Source: Candidatus Zambryskibacteria bacterium CG10_big_fil_rev_8_21_14_0_10_34_34 (GTDB lineage: Bacteria; Patescibacteriota; Minisyncoccia; Phycocordibacterales; WO2-35-19). From it: a DNA stretch of 14,453 nucleotides. The DNA lies in assembly GCA_002771075.1 (NCBI GenBank), contig PCXM01000001.1, positions 351 to 14,803 on the forward strand, read 5' to 3'. Shown here piece after piece: positions 1 to 5,206 of the stretch; the stretch's first letter is position 1, and every line of letters starts with the position of its first letter. The notes beneath the pieces are model-generated. The model saw only the letters and a list, made by a program, of their open reading frames with translations. It did not search any database and was not told the DNA's origin. Both the position numbers and the translations under genes were made by a program.

Positions 1-2
1 TA

Positions 3-494
3 AAGAAAAAATTTGAATTTCCAGAACTACAAAAATATAAACCCGTATTAAAGGACGCTATTTATGATTTGCGTTTAGCAAAACCTGCTTTAGATAAAAA
101 CAAAACGAATGGCGATGTGTTGAAAATTCCAAATCACGAATACATGAATGGCGGTTTTTCTTCAATTTATATGTCGCGAAATCGTGTTCGTTCATGGGAT
201 GAGCCTTCTTTTACAATTCAAGCTGGCGGTCGCCATGCTCCAATTCATCCGCAAGCTCCGAAAATGAAATTTATAAGTCAAAATAAAAGAATTTTTGTTC
301 CCGGCAAAGAACATTTATATCGTCGCTTGTCCGTTCGAGAATGTGCAAGGATTCAAACATTTCCTGATAATTTTATTTTTAAATATCGTGATATTGCTGA
401 CGGATATAAAATGATTGGAAATGCTGTTGCGGTAAATTTTGCCCATCATTTAGCAAAGAAAATATTTAGTGATTTATCACAAACAAAAAAATAA
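3..494 (+). CDS. DNA (cytosine-5-)-methyltransferase, C-terminal part (5' end outside window)
   Basis: The reading frame is open from the window edge (codons from base 3), so this is a 5'-truncated gene and the TTG at 69 is not its true start. The visible 163 codons hold the end of the target-recognition region and the last two conserved motifs of C5-cytosine methyltransferases. Motif IX-like [16 protein letters not shown] spans about 302-349, and motif X-like [14 protein letters not shown] lies near 409-450. The family transfers a methyl group from S-adenosylmethionine to carbon 5 of cytosine in a specific site, usually as part of a restriction-modification system or as an orphan enzyme. The catalytic PCQ motif and SAM-binding motifs would be upstream and cannot be checked. 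No restriction endonuclease follows within 700 bases, so any partner must lie upstream. The family call is firm; the specificity is unknown. Confidence 0.9.
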   Translation, partial: KKKFEFPELQKYKPVLKDAIYDLRLAKPALDKNKTNGDVLKIPNHEYMNGGFSSIYMSRNRVRSWDEPSFTIQAGGRHAPIHPQAPKMKFISQNKRIFVPGKEHLYRRLSVRECARIQTFPDNFIFKYRDIADGYKMIGNAVAVNFAHHLAKKIFSDLSQTKK

Positions 495-554
495 TAAGGA
501 GTCTTTGATTTTAGCCATTTACCTCTAACTCCTCAACGTTATCAACAGTTAAAT

Positions 555-583
555 TTGCAATTAATTTTAGTTTGTGCTATACT
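555..583 (+). promoter_or_regulatory. Promoter for small-RNA locus (TTGCAA-N17-TATACT)
   Basis: TTGCAA at 555-560 and TATACT at 578-583 are separated by exactly 17 nt. A TG at 575-576 forms an extended -10. The expected transcription start is near 590. No protein gene with convincing features follows, only a series of hairpins, so the promoter probably drives a non-coding RNA. Confidence 0.6.
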
Positions 584-589
584 TAATAT

Positions 590-740
590 GTGAGTGTGGT
601 AATAGTTATTCCCACACAAATGAATGTCTGCGAAAGCGCCACCCTCGGGTGGCATTTTCGTATCTAAAAAAACAAAATAGCTATTGTTTTTACGTCTGGT
701 CTAGGATAATGCTCTTGAAGCAATACTATTTTGTTTTTTT
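590..740 (+). ncRNA. Putative structured RNA, upstream unit
   Basis: This stretch follows a good promoter and contains three consecutive hairpins. The first pairs GTGTGG (594-599) with CCACAC (612-617). The second pairs GCCACC (638-643) with GGTGGC (648-653) around a CTCG loop, with an outer CGAAA/TTTCG stem (631-635/656-660). The third is a long stem pairing 666-680 with 726-740 (15 perfect pairs), continuing as 682-686 with 721-725 around one bulged C, with a 34-nt loop. The third stem ends in seven Ts, so it could act as a terminator. I could not match it to tmRNA, RNase P RNA, SRP RNA or 6S RNA by their conserved motifs. An 87-codon frame from the GTG at 574 crosses these hairpins and looks accidental. 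Confidence 0.5.
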
Positions 741-747
741 AAAAAAT

Positions 748-775
748 TTGAAATTAAGAAAAGAGAGTGTATTAT
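748..775 (+). promoter_or_regulatory. Possible second promoter (TTGAAA-N16-TATTAT)
   Basis: TTGAAA at 748-753 and TATTAT at 770-775 are 16 nt apart, giving an expected start near 782, directly before the long stem at 785. The surroundings are A+T-rich, so chance matches are likely. The placement between a T-ending hairpin and the next structured segment supports it. Confidence 0.4.
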
Positions 776-779
776 TAAA

Positions 780-891
780 GGTGTGTTGTGGCGCGGGTGA
801 CGGTTCGCACTCACATAGACATTTGTTTTGGAGATAGCTTCCGTCATCCACGCGACGACATATAAAAAATTCCGACTAGTCGGAATTTTTT
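780..891 (+). ncRNA. Putative structured small RNA with its own terminator
   Basis: Bases 785-803 pair with 841-859 as a 19-position stem with two mismatches and two G-U pairs, enclosing a 37-nt loop (804-840). G+C is much higher than in the flanks. A perfect intrinsic terminator follows at 864-891. Compensated pairing plus terminator and possible promoter suggest an RNA gene of about 110 nt. It may be a separate transcript or the 3' half of a single RNA of about 300 nt that starts near 590. I recognise no known RNA family in it: the SRP RNA apical motif and the RNase P core sequences are absent. Confidence 0.5.
864..891 (+). terminator. Intrinsic terminator of small-RNA locus
   Basis: A perfect inverted repeat pairs 864-876 with 879-891. 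Its core is ATTCCGAC/GTCGGAAT, with A-tracts on the left and a T-tract on the right, so it could work in both directions. No protein gene ends just upstream. Confidence 0.8.
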
Positions 892-894
892 AAT

Positions 895-1140
895 TTTTAA
901 TTTAAAATTTGCAAACAATTTCAAATGAATTAATTTAGAAATTTTAAAATTGGAACATTTACTGAAAATTAAAAATTATAAATTGAAAATTATAAAAAAA
1001 TTTTAGTAAATTTTTTTAGTTATCCACATTTTTTACAAAAAAACATTTACTAAAATTTTTTTTAGAGTGATAATTGTAACAGGTCGATTATATTTAATTT
1101 TTTAAAAATTAAATAACGCTCTAAAATTTTTTATAAAATT
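895..1140. other. Very A+T-rich intergenic region with inverted repeats
   Basis: This stretch is almost entirely A and T and has no credible coding frame. It contains short direct repeats (GAAAATT-type, 963-992) and a perfect 18-bp inverted repeat (994-1011 with 1045-1062). A second inverted pair, TTTTAGAGTG near 1059-1068, pairs with CGCTCTAAAA just before 1130. It may be a replication- or nucleoid-associated region, or simply the A+T-rich leader of the basic-protein gene at 1198. No dnaA or dnaN is in the window. Confidence 0.5.
1020..1028 (+). promoter_or_regulatory. Perfect DnaA box (TTATCCACA)
   Basis: The nonamer matches the high-affinity DnaA box consensus exactly. It sits in the 33-nt loop between the arms of a perfect 18-bp inverted repeat, in the most A+T-rich part of the window. 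A one-mismatch version, TTATCAACA, occurs at 539-547. One perfect box is not enough to call an origin. Confidence 0.5.
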
Positions 1141-1172
1141 TTAAAAAGCGCGCGCTTAAAAAAATAATTCAA

Positions 1173-1187
1173 TCCCGCTCTGCGGGA
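1173..1187 (+). promoter_or_regulatory. Leader hairpin ahead of the basic-protein gene
   Basis: TCCCGC (1173-1178) pairs with GCGGGA (1182-1187) around a TCT loop, ending 10 nt before the ATG at 1198. It could mark or shield the 5' end of the message. Nearly the same hairpin recurs at 4792-4807 ahead of the DGR template repeat. Confidence 0.4.
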
Positions 1188-1197
1188 CATAAATAAA

Positions 1198-1302
1198 ATG
1201 GCAGCAAAAAGAAAAAAAGCAGCTAAAAAGAAACCTGCAAAAAGAAAAGCAGTTAAGAAAGTTGCAAAGAAAAAGAAAGTAGCTAAAAAAAGGAGAAAAT
1301 AA
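1198..1302 (+). CDS. Lys/Ala-rich basic 34-residue protein (histone H1-like tail)
   Basis: The protein begins MAAKRKKAAKKKPAKRK and ends AKKRRK. It consists almost only of Lys, Arg, Ala and Val with one Pro and no acidic residue. This composition resembles the Ala/Lys/Pro repeat tails of histone H1-like bacterial proteins (Hc1/AlgP type), so DNA or RNA binding is likely, but it has no folded domain. It was found by direct reading because it is so short. Support for a real gene: an ATG start, extreme composition, a dedicated terminator (1317-1349) 14 nt after the stop, and a G+C-rich hairpin (1173-1187) just ahead of the start. No Shine-Dalgarno sequence is seen. It lies directly upstream of secA, but the terminator argues for a separate transcript. 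Confidence 0.7.
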   Translation: MAAKRKKAAKKKPAKRKAVKKVAKKKKVAKKRRK

Positions 1303-1316
1303 TCCTTCTCCCGCTT

Positions 1317-1349
1317 AAACAAAAACTCCATATAATGGAGTTTTTGTTT
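1317..1349 (+). terminator. Intrinsic terminator after basic-protein gene
   Basis: Bases 1317-1331 pair with 1335-1349 around an ATA loop. The stem core is ACTCCAT/ATGGAGT and is followed by a T-rich tract. It separates the small gene from secA. Confidence 0.8.
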
Positions 1350-1372
1350 GTCTCCAATTTATGGTCTTTTTA

Positions 1373-1381
1373 TGGTAAGAT
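1373..1381 (+). promoter_or_regulatory. secA promoter, extended -10 (TGG-TAAGAT)
   Basis: An extended -10 element (TG at 1373-1374, TAAGAT at 1376-1381) lies 9 nt before the secA ATG at 1391. A start about 7 nt downstream would leave a leader of only two or three bases. No good -35 is found at the proper spacing. Confidence 0.45.
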
Positions 1382-1390
1382 AGCGATATT

Positions 1391-3871
1391 ATGTCATTTT
1401 TGAATAAAATATTTGGAGACGCAAGTTCTCGGTATATAAAAGAAATATCACCCATTGTTTCTAAGATAAACAGCTTTGAAGAGGCCGTCTCTAAATTAAA
1501 TCTAGAAGAATTAAAATCTAAAACTTTTGAATTTAGAGAAAGACTTAAGAAAGAAGAGACGTTAGATGATATTTTGCCGGAAGCTTTTGCTGTTGTTAGA
1601 GAAGTAGCTAAAAGAACTTTAGGAGAAAGACATTTTGATGTGCAACTTTTAGGAGGTATTGTGATGCATCAAGGGGGTATTGCTGAAATGCGTACTGGTG
1701 AAGGAAAAACTTTGGTAGCGACACTGCCGGTTTATCTAAATGCTTTAGCTGGTAAAGGAGTACACGTGGTTACTGTTAATGATTATCTTTCACGTCGTGA
1801 TACCGCTTGGATGGGACAAATTTATGATGCTCTAGGATTGAAGGTTGGAGTAATCGCTCATGATTCTTCTTTTATTTATAATCCAGAAAATGGCGATAGT
1901 GATAAAGATGAAGAAAGAGATAAAAAAGGATCTTTTCATATTGTTCATGAATTTTTAAAACCTTGCACTCGAATAGAGGCCTATGAAGCTGATATCACTT
2001 ATGGCACCAATAGTGAATTTGGTTTTGATTATTTGCGAGATAATCTTGAATATCAATATGATAAAGTCAGACAAAAGAATCACTATTTTGCCATTATTGA
2101 TGAAATAGATTCTATCTTGATAGATGAAGCCAGAACTCCTCTTATTATATCGGCGCCAGCGTCTGATTCTGATGCTTTGTATAAAAAGTTTACTGAAATA
2201 GCTTCTCATCTAAAAGAAAACGAGCACTACACTCTGGAGGAAAAAATGCATGCAGTATTTTTGACAGATGAAGGTATCAGTAAGGCAGAAAAGATATTAG
2301 GTCTCCAAAATATTTATGCTGAAGGTGGTATTAAATTGGTTCATCATTTAGAAACGGCAGTCAAAGCCAAGGCATTGTATCTTAAAGATAAAGATTATGT
2401 GGTTAAAGATGATGAAGTGGTCATCGTTGACCCTTATACCGGAAGATTGCAGCCCGGTAGACGTTGGTCTGAAGGATTGCATCAAGCCATAGAAGCTAAA
2501 GAAGGGGTGAGTGTTCAAAAAGAATCTAGAACTTTTGCTTCTGTCACTTATCAAAATTATTTTAGGATGTATCACAAACTTTCTGGTATGACAGGCACGG
2601 CTACTACTTCTAGTGAAGAATTTTATAAAGTTTATGGATTAAATACAGTAGCCATACCAACCAATAAAGAAATGCAGAGAAAAGACGTTAATGATTTTAT
2701 TTTTCAAACAGAAAACGGCAAACTTTTGGCTATTGCTAGAAAGGTTAAAGAACTCCAAAATAAAGGTCAGCCAGTTTTGGTCGGCACTATTTCTATTGAA
2801 AAAAATGAATTATTGGGAGAATATCTGAAAAGGGAAGGTGTCAGATTTGAAATGTTGAATGCTAAAAATCATGAAAGAGAAGCAGAAATTTTAGCTCAAG
2901 CCGGCAGAGTGAGCAATGTTACCATAGCGACCAATATGGCTGGTCGTGGTATTGACATTAAACTTGGGGGAGCGCCTCTAGAAAAAGAAGCTTATGAAAA
3001 AGTAAAAAATCTGGGTGGGCTTTTTGTTTTAGGTACCGAAAGACATGATGCCAGGAGGATAGACAATCAACTTCGTGGAAGAGCAGGTAGGCAGGGAGAC
3101 CCTGGTGAGACTCAATTTTTTGTTTCTATGGAAGACCATATTATGAGGGTTTTTGCTGCTGATACTGTCAAAAAAATGATGGGAAGACTTGGCATCCCAG
3201 AAGATGAACCGATTGAAAATAGATTGATCACTCGGTCTTTGGAGAGCGCCCAAGAAAAAATAGAAGGTTTAAATTTTGATGCCCGTAAGCATATTCTTGA
3301 ATATGATGATGTTTTAAATTTTCAAAGAAAAACTTTTTATGAAAGAAGGAGAGATATCTTGATGGGAGACAGGGAAATAACTTTAAAATATCTGGATAAA
3401 ATATCTCTTAACGCTTTGCCAGAAATAAAAGAATCAATTTCTAAAAAAAGATTGGATTTGGGAGAAGATAATTTTATGAAAGCTTTTAGAGAACTTAGTC
3501 TTCAGACTTTTGATATGTTTTGGGTGGAGCATTTGGAGGTTATGGATTATTTGAGAGGGAGCGTCAATTTGCGGGCATACGGACAAAGAGACCCTTTGGT
3601 AGAATACAAAAAAGAGGGTTTAAAACTTTTTAAAGAAATGGAGGAGTCTATTGAAAATGCGATTTTAGGGACTATAACTAAAGTAGATGAATCAGCTATT
3701 AATTTGACAGCACAAAGAGAAGTGGAAAAAGAGGCCTTGAAAATAACTGGTGTTACTGACGATCAAGATATTGCTTCAAAAAATAAATCAGAATATAAAG
3801 ATGTGGGTAGAAATGACCCTTGTCCGTGTGGTTCTAGTAAAAAGTTTAAGCGTTGTCACGGCTTGACATAG
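1391..3871 (+). CDS. secA: Protein translocase ATPase SecA
   Basis: SecA is the motor ATPase that drives preproteins through the SecYEG channel at the cytoplasmic membrane. The 826-residue product has the full domain order. Walker A MRTGEGKT is at residues 100-107, VTVNDYLSRRD at about 127-137, ITYGTNSEFGFDYLRDN at about 202-218, and the Walker B/DEAD-type IIDEIDSILIDEARTP at about 235-250. The preprotein cross-linking region, the second motor domain (TNMAGRGIDIKLGG, QLRGRAGRQGD) and a C-terminal zinc-binding DPCPCGSSKKFKRCH motif follow. It is shorter than E. coli SecA (901 residues). The segment between YDDVLNFQR and FWVEHLEVMDYLR (helical wing region) is roughly 50 residues shorter, while an extra charged stretch of about 35 residues (about 160-195) precedes EAYEADITYG. 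No Shine-Dalgarno sequence precedes the ATG. The identification is certain. Confidence 0.98.
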   Translation: MSFLNKIFGDASSRYIKEISPIVSKINSFEEAVSKLNLEELKSKTFEFRERLKKEETLDDILPEAFAVVREVAKRTLGERHFDVQLLGGIVMHQGGIAEMRTGEGKTLVATLPVYLNALAGKGVHVVTVNDYLSRRDTAWMGQIYDALGLKVGVIAHDSSFIYNPENGDSDKDEERDKKGSFHIVHEFLKPCTRIEAYEADITYGTNSEFGFDYLRDNLEYQYDKVRQKNHYFAIIDEIDSILIDEARTPLIISAPASDSDALYKKFTEIASHLKENEHYTLEEKMHAVFLTDEGISKAEKILGLQNIYAEGGIKLVHHLETAVKAKALYLKDKDYVVKDDEVVIVDPYTGRLQPGRRWSEGLHQAIEAKEGVSVQKESRTFASVTYQNYFRMYHKLSGMTGTATTSSEEFYKVYGLNTVAIPTNKEMQRKDVNDFIFQTENGKLLAIARKVKELQNKGQPVLVGTISIEKNELLGEYLKREGVRFEMLNAKNHEREAEILAQAGRVSNVTIATNMAGRGIDIKLGGAPLEKEAYEKVKNLGGLFVLGTERHDARRIDNQLRGRAGRQGDPGETQFFVSMEDHIMRVFAADTVKKMMGRLGIPEDEPIENRLITRSLESAQEKIEGLNFDARKHILEYDDVLNFQRKTFYERRRDILMGDREITLKYLDKISLNALPEIKESISKKRLDLGEDNFMKAFRELSLQTFDMFWVEHLEVMDYLRGSVNLRAYGQRDPLVEYKKEGLKLFKEMEESIENAILGTITKVDESAINLTAQREVEKEALKITGVTDDQDIASKNKSEYKDVGRNDPCPCGSSKKFKRCHGLT

Positions 3872-3891
3872 ATAGTTTGATATGATACTAT
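3863..3891 (+). promoter_or_regulatory. Promoter of the DGR target gene (TTGACA-N17-TACTAT)
   Basis: A consensus -35 TTGACA (3863-3868) overlaps the last codons of secA and is followed after exactly 17 nt by TACTAT (3886-3891). Transcription would start near 3898, leaving a leader of about 68 nt before the GTG at 3966. It is the best promoter match in the window. Confidence 0.7.
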
Positions 3892-3931
3892 ACCGAAGTA
3901 GTTCTTTAAAATGCTAACTTGCTTCGCTATG

Positions 3932-3964
3932 GCAGAAAGGGCCTTAAAATAAAACTTTTTCTGC
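3932..3964 (+). promoter_or_regulatory. Leader hairpin abutting the target-gene start
   Basis: GCAGAAA (3932-3938) pairs perfectly with TTTCTGC (3958-3964), ending one base before the GTG at 3966. It could affect initiation at the GTG and favour the downstream ATG at 4017. Seven pairs with a 19-nt loop is only moderately strong. Confidence 0.35.
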
Positions 3965-3965
3965 T

Positions 3966-4622
3966 GTGGCGAAAGCTAAAACTAAACAGCAAAAGAAAAG
4001 AAAGGTGTGTTGTTCCATGAACAGTGCGTCTGAATTTGGAAAAGATTTGGGACTGATGCATGAGGTGGTGGTGACCGGCCGTAAAGTCGGCTTCACTTCC
4101 GAGGATTGGGCAATGCTTGCGCATGACGAAAAGAAAATTCGTCAAGTGCTTGAGCTCATCCGTGGGAACGTCACTCTTCAATTTGACTCCATCATTCGCG
4201 TCGACCGCTCGGTGCGGCCGACATATCCCGATTGGGCGAGAATTGTCATGCACCCAGAATTGGAGAATCTCGGCCCCGTCGAGTTTGACGCGGCCAAACT
4301 GGAACTCTGGCTTCACGAAGGTCAGAAGGACGGCAAGTGGGTTAATGGTCAGGTGATCTACGAGTATCTGAAAGAAAAAAAGATGCTCGAGAATTGTCTC
4401 GGTCTCAGCGACCTAATTGCAATCCAGGCGAAAGGCATTGATTTCTTCCGCCGCTACCTTGCTGGCAAAGCCGTCTTTGCTTGGAAGTCTGTCGTCCGGA
4501 ACCGCATCGGCAACCTGAACGTTCCGTACCTCTACGATTACGGTGACAAGGTTGTGCTGTTCTGGATCTGGCTTGACAATGATTGGCACGACAACAATCC
4601 GGCTCTCTGCTTCGCAAGTTAG
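3966..4622 (+). CDS. DGR target protein with C-terminal variable region (C-type-lectin-like)
   Basis: This is the diversified protein of the retroelement. The C-terminal 42 or so codons are the variable repeat, which differs from the template at AAC codons, converting template Asn to Ile, Tyr, Phe, Ile and His. The region is rich in Trp, Gly and Asn (LWLDNDW-type and DNNPALCF motifs), as in C-type-lectin-fold targets of other DGRs, where the varied residues line a ligand-binding surface. The N-terminal part (about residues 18-165) has no fold I can name. It contains an alpha/beta-looking segment and W-rich motifs (LWLHEGQKDGKW, about 108-119), and has no signal peptide or membrane segment. 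The start is uncertain: GTG 3966 gives a Lys-rich N-terminus, while ATG 4017 (MNSASEFG) is the alternative. It has its own promoter (3863) and terminator (4703). G+C is clearly above that of secA and RT, suggesting a different origin. Confidence 0.9.
   Translation: MAKAKTKQQKKRKVCCSMNSASEFGKDLGLMHEVVVTGRKVGFTSEDWAMLAHDEKKIRQVLELIRGNVTLQFDSIIRVDRSVRPTYPDWARIVMHPELENLGPVEFDAAKLELWLHEGQKDGKWVNGQVIYEYLKEKKMLENCLGLSDLIAIQAKGIDFFRRYLAGKAVFAWKSVVRNRIGNLNVPYLYDYGDKVVLFWIWLDNDWHDNNPALCFAS
4492..4617 (+). repeat. DGR variable repeat (VR)
   Basis: These 126 bp match the template repeat at 5032-5157 at a constant offset of 540. Seven positions differ: 4507, 4538, 4539, 4560, 4561, 4567 and 4587. At six of them the template base is A (five A to T, one A to C). 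The exception is 4538 (template G, here T). It is the 3' coding end of the target gene and stops five bases before its stop codon is complete. Its A-free end (GGCTCTCTGC, 4601-4610) is the likely initiation-of-mutagenic-homing segment. Confidence 0.96.
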
Positions 4623-4628
4623 TACTCT

Positions 4629-4671
4629 GGACTAAGTTGCTCTGGACTTTCAAATCCTTTGAACTTAGTCC
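4629..4671 (+). repeat. Inverted repeat just downstream of the VR
   Basis: GGACTAAGTT (4629-4638) pairs perfectly with AACTTAGTCC (4662-4671), starting 12 bp after the VR ends. An inner palindrome, TTCAAA-TCC-TTTGAA (4649-4663), overlaps the right arm. CTCTGGACT is directly repeated at 4625 and 4640, with CTCTGGA again at 4677. In the Bordetella phage DGR, a hairpin/cruciform just after the VR promotes homing, so this is a candidate counterpart. Confidence 0.6.
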
Positions 4672-4702
4672 TAACGCTCTGGAGATATGCGCTCAACTCC
4701 AA

Positions 4703-4738
4703 CCCCATACTCGCCAAATCAAGCGAGTGTGGGGTTTT
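4703..4738 (+). terminator. Intrinsic terminator of the DGR target gene
   Basis: CCCCATACTCGC (4703-4714) pairs with GCGAGTGTGGGG (4723-4734), 12 pairs including one G-U. An 8-nt loop lies between the arms and TTTT follows directly. It closes the target transcript 80 nt after its stop codon. Confidence 0.8.
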
Positions 4739-4791
4739 CCTTTTCAAAATTTGATATTATAAAAATGGTATTAGGTGAATATTAGCAAACG

Positions 4792-5031
4792 TCCCGCTCT
4801 AGCGGGATTCTTGCCACCGAATCCAGTATCCATACATTGAGAATATCCCCGACTAAGGTTTGAGATAGAGTGGTGTATGTAGAAACTTCACAAAAAATGA
4901 AGATACTTGGTGCAAGACGCTATGGCATTTTAGATGCCGGATACGATACAACTCTGAGAGGCAAACCAGATATAGGTTTACACCTGTAGACGGTACTCAA
5001 GGAGTGGTGGTCTGGAAGGCGCTTTGCATAT
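4792..5031 (+). ncRNA. Structured non-coding segment upstream of TR (probable 5' part of the template RNA)
   Basis: This stretch between the target terminator and the TR carries several local hairpins: TCCCGC/GCGGGA (4792-4807), CTTCA/TGAAG around 4886-4902, GGCAT/ATGCC around 4924-4938, and AAACC/GGTTT around 4963-4979. CATACA and TGTATG near 4830 and 4875 could pair over a longer distance. DGR template RNAs need sequence outside the TR for reverse transcription and Avd binding. Because a terminator follows the TR closely here, that role may fall to this upstream stretch. I could not identify a convincing promoter; TATTAG at 4780-4785 is weak. A 30-codon frame (4897-4989) runs through it. 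Confidence 0.5.
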
Positions 5032-5157
5032 TCGTCCGGAACCGCAACGGCAACCTGAACGTTCCGTACCTCTACGAGAACGGTGACAAGGTTGTGCTGA
5101 ACTGGAACTGGCTTGACAATGATTGGAACGACAACAATCCGGCTCTCTGCTTCGCAA
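5032..5157 (+). repeat. DGR template repeat (TR)
   Basis: This is the non-mutated partner of the VR, same strand, 126 bp. It contains 33 adenines by hand count, 6 of which are substituted in the VR, against 1 of the 93 other bases. Read in the VR frame it is rich in AAC codons (9), the arrangement that lets adenine mutation reach many amino acids without creating stop codons. The frame stays open to a TGA at 5174, but there is no start, so it is a template and not a gene. Confidence 0.96.
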
Positions 5158-5169
5158 CTCTCTTCATTT

Positions 5170-5206
5170 CCCCGTGAGATACAAAATTATCTCACGGGGT
5201 TTTGTT
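5170..5206 (+). terminator. Terminator directly after TR, in the 3' end of avd
   Basis: CCCCGTGAGATA (5170-5181) pairs with TATCTCACGGGG (5188-5199), 12 perfect pairs around CAAAAT, followed by TTTTGTTT. It would end the plus-strand template RNA 13 nt after the TR. The stop codon of the minus-strand avd gene (5187-5189) lies at the junction of its loop and right arm, so the two converging transcripts share the hairpin. Confidence 0.8.

Noticed and set aside
666..740. Possible insertion-sequence end or MITE because of the long perfect stem
   Set aside because: There are no target-site duplication or matching copies in the window. The T-ending stem fits an RNA hairpin or terminator better.
574..837. 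87-codon open frame on the plus strand from a GTG
   Set aside because: It begins inside the promoter spacer, crosses all four RNA hairpins, ends within a stem loop, and its translation has no recognisable or natural composition. A non-coding RNA explains the region better.
1131..1331. 66-codon minus-strand frame rich in Phe and Ala
   Set aside because: It is the antisense shadow of the Lys/Ala-rich gene; AAA/GCA codons read backwards give TTT/TGC-type hydrophobic runs that mimic a membrane protein. It also crosses the terminator.
3929..3952. Seven-codon upstream frame (MAERALK) in the target-gene leader
   Set aside because: It is too short to support; there is no attenuator-like codon run and no alternative terminator next to it.
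3927..4316. 129-codon minus-strand frame opposite the target gene N-terminus
   Set aside because: It is a shadow of the target gene; the plus-strand frame continues into the VR and has a consensus promoter.
4405..4653. Minus-strand frame opposite the VR
   Set aside because: It is antisense to the variable repeat, with low-complexity Arg/Gly/Gln content created by reading AAC-rich sequence backwards.
4897..4989. 30-codon frame starting ATG AAG ATA upstream of TR
   Set aside because: It is short, its start lies in a hairpin, and no promoter or ribosome site is visible. Kept as an observation about TR ancestry and not called as a gene.
4492..5157. CRISPR-like or simple tandem duplication explanation for the 126-bp repeats
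   Set aside because: There are only two copies and no regular spacers. The mismatches fall on template adenines beside an RT and Avd, which points to a DGR.
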